The notes under the pieces were generated by a model. That model was not told where the DNA came from, ran no database searches, and was given only the letters and a program-made list of their open reading frames with translations. From Porticoccaceae bacterium (GTDB taxonomy: Bacteria; Pseudomonadota; Gammaproteobacteria; Pseudomonadales; Porticoccaceae): a stretch of DNA of 12,317 nt. Shown piece by piece: positions 6,614-12,317 of the stretch. Made by a program: the position numbers and the translations under genes. The DNA lies in contig JALNZZ010000058.1 of the NCBI GenBank assembly GCA_023229065.1, positions 1 through 12,317 on the forward strand, written 5' to 3'. How positions within the stretch are numbered: the stretch's first letter is position 1; every line of letters starts with the position of its first letter.

Positions 6614-8902
6614 CTAGTAAACAAGAGCTGGTGCTTCGCAGCTGACTGATTGCACATGTACAGAGGTTCGCCCCAGTTCCAGACCGAGTACATCCGCGAG
6701 TACAGTATCCAGTAGATTGCCGACACCGTTAAGAATTGGCTTCAATAATTCAAGAACAGGCTTTAACAGCGTACAAAGAAGACCGGAGCAGGACACGGTA
6801 TTGGTATTGGGGTTAGCGATGCTATTGCCATCCTGACTCTGGCTAATATTAATGCCACCGGGTTTCTTCTGTAGAAATGAGGTGAGATTCTTTTCCAAGC
6901 AGTTGTTCCAGAGGAGCAATTCAGGAAGGCCAAGAAGGCCCCCGCAAAACTGGTGACCCGCTTTCGGAGGAAAGAGGTCGAGCAATCCGAGGAGTGCGGA
7001 GTCGGCATAGCCTCTAAAGGCTTCTGAAAAAGTGCCGTCCTCCCACCGAGCAATGCACACAACAAGGCAGTATCGGGAAGGAACCGCACCTGCTAACGGC
7101 CAGTCTGCGTCGACAAGAGCAGGAAGTACGGGGTTACCGCTGTCATCAAGTTCGCTACTGCCTGTAAGAATCAGATCAATAACCTTATCCAAGTCATAAC
7201 GGCCATTAGCTTTCTTTGTCGCTTCCAGATACTGCGTGGCAAGGTCTGCAATTAGCTGATTCTGGGCAGCTTGAGAGTAGTCAAGGTCGTCAGCAAGAGC
7301 TGGGGAAGGCGCTCGAAATAGGCCACTCAATAAATCAAGTAGACTGGAGACAAGGTTCTCTACAGTGTCTCCCAGTGCCAGCGAGTTAGCTTCGGAGACC
7401 CTTGTTTCACCGGGCTCAATGCCCGTTAGCAATTCTTCAGCTGTAAGACCAGGCAGGTTTGCTTTGCCGGAAAGAACTGGCATATGCAGCAAACGAATCA
7501 GCTCGGTCTCTGAGTTGGCAGCATCACAACTATTTGCGGTTGACCAGCGCAGAGCCTCAGGAATTTCTCCTATGCACATGTTGAGAATATTGGATTCAAC
7601 GCGAATATCTGCAGTTGTCGGCTCGGCGCTGCAATTGATCTCCTCAAGGGTTCCTTTGCCAGCGACCACATCAATCCAGATAGGCAGGTGGATACGGGTA
7701 CCCAGCACGGTGTTGGTAAGCCAAGACAACACGCCGCCCAATAGATTGTCGGTATCGACATCGACATACAGGCGCACTTGAGCATTATAGGCTTGGGTGC
7801 CCACGGGGCCGACTCCGATAGAAGGTGGCTCCACAATGCCCAGCTCCACGTTTGCTGCGCCCAGAATATTGATATCCGGGACGTGCAGCGCTCGCTGTTG
7901 TGTGCCGGTATACAGGCCTGCTCGCAATAGCTCGCCTAAATTAATCGCACTGCCTAGCGCGGCACCCACAGTTTGCTCGTCGTCGGAGGTCAAGTGAATC
8001 AAGGCGTTTTCACCCGGCAGGCCAAACAGTCGCAAGTCCACGTCGCTAAGTTGTGCATTGGCTGCGACGGCCTGTTGCAGGGCGGTGAGATTGGCCCCCA
8101 GAAAAGAGTCGGATACCAGCTCGGCGGAGAGGCCAATCAGTTCATCGAGGCCCAGTAGCCCGATCTCTGTGTCTGCCAGGTTGACCAGTTCATTGGGTGT
8201 CAGGGCACCCAGGTGTTGAATGCCAATATCCACTCCCAGTGCTTCAAGCAAGCCAGCCGGCGTGATAGCAGCATTGGCCAGACCGTCTGCATCCAATACC
8301 GTCAGATAATTGGCGTCCAGCCCCACGCCTTGCAACAATTGCCCCAACAGTTTGTCGTTGTTCAGACGTGCTAATTGGGTTCCTATATTAAAAGCCGCGG
8401 CGGGCTGCTGACGCTCGGCAATTGCCATTGCGCCAAGAGTTGTTTCGTGGGGAAAGTCTGGATTAAAGAGCGCAAATAAACGGCTGACGATACTGGAGGG
8501 CACCCGGTGGGTGACGACCACTTCCACGGCTTTTTCCTTGGTTTCGTCATCGGAGTTTTCTGTACCGATGCGTTCGCCATTCTGAGTGGTCAGCATCACG
8601 CAGCGGACTTGCAAGGTACGGTTGGATGTTAGAGAGAAGCCGTTGTTCTCTGCATTCTGGATGGCAAAAAGTTCTGCATCCTCCGGCGCTTGGGAGCAGT
8701 CGCCGTCGGGCAGGCGGGCGATGGCTTCCAGGGCGGCCATATCCGCGACTTTTTGCAGGGAGCGTTTTTCCAGATACAGGCGGCCACTGTCGAGCACCAG
8801 TACCAGCATCAGGGCAAAAGCTGCCAGAACAATGGCGAAAAGAACGGCAAAGGCGCCTTGCTGGTGGTATCGGGAGGTGGGGCGGCGGTTGCATTTTTCC
8901 AT
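6614..8902 (-). CDS. tadG: TadG-like pilus assembly protein
   Basis: Inner-membrane anchored protein of the Tad machine, 762 residues. The N-terminal Tad region shows a basic leader, Q-Q-G16, one membrane helix at about 17-37, then DSGRLYLEKRSLQKVADMAALEAI (helix between 38 and 61), the mark of TadG-type proteins. Position +5 after G16 is leucine, not glutamate, so it is probably an uncleaved anchor. The conserved part ends at about residue 165 (LGAMAIAE). The rest is a large periplasmic region, Leu/Ala/Gly-rich at 175-290 and with scattered cysteines, that I cannot assign. No DxSxS metal site was seen, so the von Willebrand A domain found in some TadG proteins seems absent. ATG 8902 is chosen for the strong AAGGAGGT 6 bases upstream. 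It lies between two TadE-family genes; its later half is visibly more AT-rich than cpaB. Confidence 0.85.
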   Translation of the reverse strand: MEKCNRRPTSRYHQQGAFAVLFAIVLAAFALMLVLVLDSGRLYLEKRSLQKVADMAALEAIARLPDGDCSQAPEDAELFAIQNAENNGFSLTSNRTLQVRCVMLTTQNGERIGTENSDDETKEKAVEVVVTHRVPSSIVSRLFALFNPDFPHETTLGAMAIAERQQPAAAFNIGTQLARLNNDKLLGQLLQGVGLDANYLTVLDADGLANAAITPAGLLEALGVDIGIQHLGALTPNELVNLADTEIGLLGLDELIGLSAELVSDSFLGANLTALQQAVAANAQLSDVDLRLFGLPGENALIHLTSDDEQTVGAALGSAINLGELLRAGLYTGTQQRALHVPDINILGAANVELGIVEPPSIGVGPVGTQAYNAQVRLYVDVDTDNLLGGVLSWLTNTVLGTRIHLPIWIDVVAGKGTLEEINCSAEPTTADIRVESNILNMCIGEIPEALRWSTANSCDAANSETELIRLLHMPVLSGKANLPGLTAEELLTGIEPGETRVSEANSLALGDTVENLVSSLLDLLSGLFRAPSPALADDLDYSQAAQNQLIADLATQYLEATKKANGRYDLDKVIDLILTGSSELDDSGNPVLPALVDADWPLAGAVPSRYCLVVCIARWEDGTFSEAFRGYADSALLGLLDLFPPKAGHQFCGGLLGLPELLLWNNCLEKNLTSFLQKKPGGINISQSQDGNSIANPNTNTVSCSGLLCTLLKPVLELLKPILNGVGNLLDTVLADVLGLELGRTSVHVQSVSCEAPALVY

Positions 8903-8908
8903 GGTGAA

Positions 8909-8916
8909 ACCTCCTT
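8909..8916 (-). promoter_or_regulatory. tadG: Strong ribosome binding site of tadG
   Basis: AAGGAGGT on the minus strand, a full anti-16S match, sits 6 bases before ATG 8902. It fixes the start over the longer open frame that reaches 8956 and lies within tadE. Confidence 0.9.
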
Positions 8917-8931
8917 GTGCGGCGCACGGGG

Positions 8932-9372
8932 TCAATCGCAGTCGCTGCCGATGCACAACATTGCCTCACCACGGATTTCATCGGGCAGTTGTACAAAGGG
9001 CAGGGGAAGAATAATCTCCCTGGGTTTATCGTGGCGCAGGCAGACCCGCCATAGGTCGCCGTCCATCTGAAAAAAGCCCGCGTCTGGATAACCCTCGCAG
9101 TTATGTACCCACCGGGGCGGCAGCCAGCTGCGGTCGATAACGTCGCTTACTTGCTGTTGCAAATTGCGGGGTTCGCCGGGCTGGTAGCGGGCGGTGACCG
9201 CCTCCCGCAGCGCCTCGCTCGCCACTTGCTGATAACTGGCGACCAGCAGCAAGGGGCCAAAATAGCCCACTATGCCGTACAGCAGCATTAGTAGGATTAT
9301 AAAAATCAGGCTGAATTCGATGGCGGCGGCACCGCTGGAGCGTGTTACGGAGTGGGCCTTGGCTGAAATCAT
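8932..9372 (-). CDS. tadE: TadE-family pseudopilin
   Basis: Minor pilin-like component of the Tad pilus, 146 residues. The prepilin processing site is G14-A15 with E19 at +5 and F20 (GAAAIEF), followed by a hydrophobic stretch at about 15-44 (SLIFIILLMLLYGIVGYF). The periplasmic part has cysteines C92, C111, C140 and C145. The start ATG 9372 is preferred; a GTG at 9384 in the same frame would add four residues, and neither has a good Shine-Dalgarno site, which suggests translation coupled to upstream mRNA or low expression compared with flp. It lies 29 bases before tadG and 114 bases after the flp stop, with a strong palindrome in that gap. Confidence 0.87.
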   Translation of the reverse strand: MISAKAHSVTRSSGAAAIEFSLIFIILLMLLYGIVGYFGPLLLVASYQQVASEALREAVTARYQPGEPRNLQQQVSDVIDRSWLPPRWVHNCEGYPDAGFFQMDGDLWRVCLRHDKPREIILPLPFVQLPDEIRGEAMLCIGSDCD

Positions 9373-9421
9373 ATGCCGTACCACTAGTGGTCGCGATCTA
9401 TGGCTTGTAATGGATAAGCAT

Positions 9422-9448
9422 TCGACCGATTCGTTACGAATCGGTCGA
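9422..9448. repeat. 27-bp palindrome between flp and tadE
   Basis: Arms of 13 bp (TCGACCGATTCGT and its exact complement) surround a single central T at 9435. On mRNA it would form a stable stem with a tiny loop (TTA if the last pair opens), 38 bases after the flp stop codon. No T run follows on the minus strand, so it is not a standard intrinsic terminator. It may stabilise the flp transcript 3' end, mark a processing site, or be an operator. Confidence 0.8.
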
Positions 9449-9486
9449 GGACTCTACAGAATGAACAGTTAGGACTGGAAGGGTTA

Positions 9487-9720
9487 CTATCCGTTTGGGT
9501 CGTTTGGATCTGTGGTGTCGTCAGCAACTGTTTCAAGCTCGGTACTGATAGCGGTAAAAACAGAGGATATATCTTCGCCAACAAGCCTTGCTGCACCAAT
9601 AATAGCTACAGCAATCAAGCCAGCAATAATCGCATACTCAATAGCCGAGGCACCTTCGTTATCGCGCAGAAAGCCCATAGTTTTCTTGCGGAAATTAGCA
9701 AGTGAAAAATACTTTTTCAT
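9487..9720 (-). CDS. flp: Flp-type major pilin (type IVc prepilin)
   Basis: Structural subunit of the Tad/Flp pilus, 77 residues as prepilin, of normal size for Flp. The 23-residue basic leader ends in G23; the processing site is G23-A24 with E28 at +5 and Y29 (GASAIEYA), the defining Flp motif, followed by a hydrophobic helix at about 24-46 and a short acidic tail (DDTTDPNDPNG). The mature pilin would be about 54 residues. I chose ATG 9720 (MKKYF), with AAGGA 11 bases upstream; ATG 9732 is in frame and would add four residues, but AAAGG abuts it with no spacing. It is the first gene of the minus-strand operon. The probable promoter is at 9795-9824 and a leader hairpin at 9752-9771. Confidence 0.9.
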   Translation of the reverse strand: MKKYFSLANFRKKTMGFLRDNEGASAIEYAIIAGLIAVAIIGAARLVGEDISSVFTAISTELETVADDTTDPNDPNG

Positions 9721-9751
9721 ACTCCGTTCCATCCTTTCTATTTGATACTGG

Positions 9752-9771
9752 CTGATCGGTATTGCGATCAG
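9752..9771. repeat. flp: Interrupted palindrome in the flp leader
   Basis: CTGATCG (9752-9758) and CGATCAG (9765-9771) are exact complements across six bases. If flp starts transcription near 9788, this lies in the 5' leader, 31 bases before the start codon, and could fold as a hairpin; as DNA it could be an operator. Confidence 0.5.
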
Positions 9772-9794
9772 AGCTGTGGCATACGCCCAAAGGC

Positions 9795-9824
9795 ATTATT
9801 GAATGTAACAGAATGTTTTGTGAA
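9795..9824 (-). promoter_or_regulatory. flp: Candidate sigma-70 promoter of flp
   Basis: On the minus strand, TTCACA (plus 9819-9824, 5 of 6) and AATAAT (plus 9795-9800, 5 of 6) are separated by 18 bp. The start point would be near 9788, giving a leader of about 67 bases. One arm of the 12-bp inverted pair lies in the spacer. Confidence 0.45.
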
Positions 9825-9883
9825 TAATAAAAACGTACTAGTACTAAGGTGACGGTATTAGATAGCGGGTTTTCTGTTACATT
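9802..9883. repeat. 12-bp inverted pair around a 10-bp palindrome, upstream of flp
   Basis: AATGTAACAGAA at 9802-9813 and its exact complement TTCTGTTACATT at 9872-9883 are 58 bp apart. Between them lies the palindrome GTACTAGTAC at 9835-9844. The left arm sits in the flp promoter spacer; the right arm lies 8 bp before a plus-strand TATACT (9892-9897). Confidence 0.6.
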
Positions 9884-10210
9884 GTGCTTTATATACTGCA
9901 CTGCGGCACGGGCCAGCTGCGGGTTAATAATCGGAAGGGCACGGACTAGGTACGAGCCCATAGCCGCAGGCGGCATAAATCAAGAACTGCAAAATAGCAG
10001 TAAAAATGAACAGAAAAACGCGACACCAAGTGGATAAGAGAAGGGAATCAGAGAGGGAGTTAAGGTTTGTAGTTGATCGTAACAAAGCGATATAAGGTGT
10101 GACGTAATTAGTTCACCATTTATCACGCAGTGCGATAGATGTATTACAACTTGATGACTATCTCATGACGGTGTTTGTCCAGGGTGGTTCTTTGAACAAA
10201 CTGCCTGAAT

Positions 10211-10311
10211 AGCTTGGTGATTGCTAAAACAGCTTGGTGGTTGTTAAGACGCCCTGGACGGATGTTGAAACGCCTGGATGTTTGTTAAAACGCCTGGATG
10301 CTTGTTAAAAC
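10211..10311 (+). repeat. Five tandem 20/21-bp repeats upstream of cpaB
   Basis: Units lie at 10211-10230, 10231-10250, 10251-10271 (21 bp), 10272-10291 and 10292-10311, with no spacers. The last two, GCCTGGATG(T/C)TTGTTAAAAC, differ at one base; the first two, built on AGCTTGGTGGTTGTTAAGAC, differ at three. The shared core is close to TTGTTAAAAC. The array ends just before the GGAGA ribosome binding site of cpaB. The period is close to two helical turns. Confidence 0.88.
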
Positions 10312-10325
10312 GGAGATGCAAGACT

Positions 10326-11234
10326 GTGAACAGTCAGGTCATGATGGTGCTGGCAGTGGTACTGCTGATAGGGGCGGGGGTGGCCGGCTATCAGGGCCTG
10401 TCCCAGAGTCGGCAGCCGGCGACAACAGCGGCGGCGCCCGCGCCTCAGTCAGCCGCGGAGCCGGTGGTGAAAGTGGTCGAGCGGCTGGTGGAAAAGCCGG
10501 GGGTCAAAGTCGTGACCCTGGCCCGCGACGTACCGGCCAACACCACCCTGACCGTTGCTGACCTGGCGGTGGAAACCCTGAGCGTGGCGCCCCCCGGCAG
10601 TTTTTCTGAAACCGCTCCCCTGGTGGGCCGGCCCTTGTGGCGCGCTCTGCCCGCGGGCTCGGTACTCGACGAACATAGCTTTGATGTCGGCGGCCCGCTG
10701 GCGCGGATGATCCGCGACGGCGAGCGGGCGCTGGCGGTGAATATCGATGAAGTGGTGGCGGCGGGGGGCTATGTGCGCCCCGGCGATTATGTGGATGTGC
10801 TGCTGTTTTTGCGCGAGGACAACCGCAACGGCGACCGCTCGGTACAGGTGGCGGTGCCCGCCCTGCGGGTGCTGGCGGTGGGCAGCACCCTCGGCCTCGA
10901 TCTGGCCGGCCGCCCGGTGTCGCCTCCGGTGGAGGACGACGACAACAAAAAAAGCAGTGGTCGCGCTGCAGCGGCCCGCACTGCCGTGCTGGCGGTGCCC
11001 GAAACGCTGTTGACCCGCTTTGCCCTGGCGGCGGAGGTGGGCAGCCTGCGGATGGCGGTGCGCAGTGCCGAAGAGGGCCTGCTGGCGGATTTCTACAGCG
11101 ACAACTTGCAGCGCACTGACACCATTAACCGCCAGCTCTATCAGTTTGAACGCTTTGCCGTGCGCGAGACTGAGCGCCGCCCACCGGGTATTCCGGTGAT
11201 GCGCGGCGGCGTTGTTTCCCGAGAAACTCCCTGA
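10326..11234 (+). CDS. cpaB: Flp pilus assembly protein CpaB/RcpC
   Basis: Periplasmic, inner-membrane anchored protein of the Tad machine that works with the CpaC secretin; 302 residues. An N-terminal membrane anchor spans about 5-22, then an Ala/Pro/Gln-rich stretch to about 45, a SAF-like domain at about 60-120 (ARDVPANTTLTVADL, 67-81), and the RcpC/CpaB domain from about 125, with RMIRDGERALAVNIDEV at 128-144 and GGYVRPGDYVDVLL at 147-160. A lysine/aspartate-rich insert is at about 202-213. I chose GTG 10326 because GGAGA at 10312-10316 lies 9 bases upstream; an in-frame ATG at 10278 lies inside the tandem repeats and is less likely. It is the first gene of the plus-strand operon, 20 bases before cpaC, divergent from flp. 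Confidence 0.92.
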   Translation: MNSQVMMVLAVVLLIGAGVAGYQGLSQSRQPATTAAAPAPQSAAEPVVKVVERLVEKPGVKVVTLARDVPANTTLTVADLAVETLSVAPPGSFSETAPLVGRPLWRALPAGSVLDEHSFDVGGPLARMIRDGERALAVNIDEVVAAGGYVRPGDYVDVLLFLREDNRNGDRSVQVAVPALRVLAVGSTLGLDLAGRPVSPPVEDDDNKKSSGRAAAARTAVLAVPETLLTRFALAAEVGSLRMAVRSAEEGLLADFYSDNLQRTDTINRQLYQFERFAVRETERRPPGIPVMRGGVVSRETP

Positions 11235-11254
11235 TTCGCAAGGACGCCCTTGTC

Positions 11255-12317
11255 ATGTCGATAGTCAATAGATTGCGTTTGCCGCTGCTTGCCTGTCTGG
11301 CGGTGGCGCTGTCGCCCGCGCCGGCGGCGCTGGCCTCCTGTGAAGGACTGGCGGCGGTGACTCCGGTGGTGGAAATGTCCGCTGGCACCCACCGGGAAAT
11401 CTCCACCCCGGTGGCCATTACCCGGCTGGCGGTGGGCAACCCGGCGGTGGCGGATGTGCAGCTGATTTCCGAGCGCTCGTTTCTGGTGACCGCCAAACAG
11501 GGCGGCGCCACCAATATCAGCTTGTGGACCCGCTGCGCGTCCCAGCCCCATCAGCGCATGTTGTTTGTCGCCGGTGAGGCCACTACTGCGCTGCAGCCGA
11601 CCCCAAGGGAAGCGCCCCAGGCGGTGCTGCCCAGTCAGGTGCAAACGGATATCCGCTTTGTGGAGGTCAACCGCACCCGGCTGCGGGATGTGGGTATCTC
11701 TCTGTTTGGCGGCTCCGGCTCCCGCAATTTGCTGTTTGGCTCCCCCGGCACCGCGCCCGGCAGTGTGCCGGTGGGCGGGGTGGAGGGCGTTGCTCAAGGG
11801 GCCGCCTTTCCGCTGCCGGACACCGGCTTTAATATTCTCTGGGGCGGTGGCAGCCGCAAGGTGCTGGGGGCGCTCAATGCCCTGGAAAACAGCGGTTTTG
11901 CCTATACCCTGGCGCGCCCCAGCCTGGTGTCCCTGAGCGGCCAGAGCGCCAGCTTTTTGGCCGGCGGCGAGTTCCCGGTGCCGGTGCCCAATACCCGCAG
12001 CGATTCCATCTCCATCGAATACAAAGAGTTCGGGGTGCGGCTCAATCTGACCCCCACGGTGGTGGACCGCGACCGCATTACTCTCAAGGTAGCGCCCGAG
12101 GTCAGCGAGCTGGATTTCACCACCGGGGTGAGCATTGCCGGCACCACGGTGCCGGCCCTCAATGTGCGCCGCACGGACACTACCGTGTCGCTGGCCAGCG
12201 GCGAGAGCTTTGTGATCAGCGGCCTGATCAGCACCAGCAATCTGTCGTCGGTGGACAAGCTGCCCGCCCTGGGGGATCTGCCGGTGCTGGGGGCCTTTTT
12301 CCGCTCCTCGCGCATTG
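11255..12317 (+). CDS. cpaC: Flp pilus secretin CpaC/RcpA (3' partial)
   Basis: Outer-membrane secretin channel of the Tad pilus; 354 codons are visible and the frame runs off the right edge near the end of the secretin domain. A signal peptide covers about 1-27. Residues 26-29 read LASC, so either cleavage after ALA or lipidation at C29 is possible. The N-terminal secretin/pilus domain spans about 38-107 (TRLAVGNPAVADVQLIS, 56-72). The secretin domain runs from about 200 on, with GGEFPVPVP at 237-245, EYKEFGVRLNLTP at 255-267 and the signature VRRTDTTVSLASGESFVISGL at 304-324 (written only in part in family patterns), then LPALGDLPVLGAFFRS at 336-351. The start is ATG 11255 with AAGGA 10 bases upstream. 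Confidence 0.93.
   Translation, partial: MSIVNRLRLPLLACLAVALSPAPAALASCEGLAAVTPVVEMSAGTHREISTPVAITRLAVGNPAVADVQLISERSFLVTAKQGGATNISLWTRCASQPHQRMLFVAGEATTALQPTPREAPQAVLPSQVQTDIRFVEVNRTRLRDVGISLFGGSGSRNLLFGSPGTAPGSVPVGGVEGVAQGAAFPLPDTGFNILWGGGSRKVLGALNALENSGFAYTLARPSLVSLSGQSASFLAGGEFPVPVPNTRSDSISIEYKEFGVRLNLTPTVVDRDRITLKVAPEVSELDFTTGVSIAGTTVPALNVRRTDTTVSLASGESFVISGLISTSNLSSVDKLPALGDLPVLGAFFRSSRI

Larger units (their letters stand above)
9721..10325. other. Divergent flp/cpaB regulatory region
   Basis: About 600 bases, more AT-rich than the genes on either side and with no credible gene (short open frames here lack ribosome sites and family features). It contains the flp promoter, several dyads and the tandem repeat before cpaB, each listed separately. 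Two weaker FNR-like matches (8 of 10) occur at 10073-10086 (TTGATCGTAACAAA) and 10151-10164 (TTGATGACTATCTC). An imperfect palindrome lies at 10121-10137. A possible plus-strand -10 (TATAAG, 10091-10096) lacks a good -35. Confidence 0.6.

Noticed and set aside
9422..9448. Rho-independent terminator of flp
   Set aside because: The stem is strong, but no run of T follows it on the minus strand, so it is listed only as a palindrome.
9772..9800. Sigma-54 promoter near flp
   Set aside because: TGGCATACGCC looks like a -24 element, but the GC pair expected at -12 does not line up with TTGC on either strand.
9695..9976. 93-codon minus-strand open frame overlapping the flp start and promoter
   Set aside because: It runs through the flp promoter and leader in another frame, has no ribosome site and no recognisable domain.
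10211..10311. CRISPR array
   Set aside because: The units are contiguous with no unique spacers, the period is only 20-21 bp, and no cas gene is present.
10278..10325. Upstream ATG start for cpaB
   Set aside because: It lies inside the tandem repeats and has no ribosome site, whereas GTG 10326 has GGAGA at good spacing and gives a normal membrane anchor.

Overview
The window looks like a gammaproteobacterial chromosome of fairly high GC. Evidence: IclR, ClsC-like, di-haem peroxidase and ChrA proteins of proteobacterial type, good Shine-Dalgarno sites, and a tad locus bordered by a NarL/LuxR-type response regulator, as in Pseudomonas (pprB next to tadG). No ribosomal or tRNA gene, insertion sequence or CRISPR array is present, so the genus cannot be fixed.

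Left part (1-4894), unrelated housekeeping or accessory genes: the C-terminal bulk of an IclR-family repressor (its start lies off the left edge); a convergent ClsC-type phospholipase D/cardiolipin synthase; a periplasmic di-haem cytochrome c peroxidase; and a convergent chromate transporter ChrA whose N-terminus carries a 15-bp minisatellite.

Right part (about 5160-12317), a Tad (tight adherence, Flp type IVc pilus) locus and its likely regulator. The response regulator (5230-6096, +) has an extended -10 promoter with an ANR/FNR-like box at about the class II activator position. It converges on a minus-strand operon that reads, in transcription order, flp (major pilin) - tadE - tadG-like - second TadE/TadF-like pseudopilin. 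A divergent plus-strand operon begins cpaB (rcpC) - cpaC (rcpA, outer-membrane secretin, cut by the right edge). The ATPases, the inner-membrane platform and the prepilin peptidase are not in the window and presumably follow cpaC.

How it fits together: Flp and the two TadE-family pseudopilins share the same G-A-x-A-I-E-(F/Y) processing motif, so one TadV/CpaA-type peptidase should mature all three. CpaC forms the outer-membrane channel, CpaB supports it from the periplasm, and TadG is a membrane-anchored accessory protein. The most unusual DNA is the roughly 600-bp AT-rich region between flp and cpaB, which holds a 12-bp inverted pair, a 10-bp palindrome, a probable flp leader hairpin and five tandem 20/21-bp repeats just before the cpaB ribosome binding site. 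A near-perfect 27-bp palindrome lies between flp and tadE.
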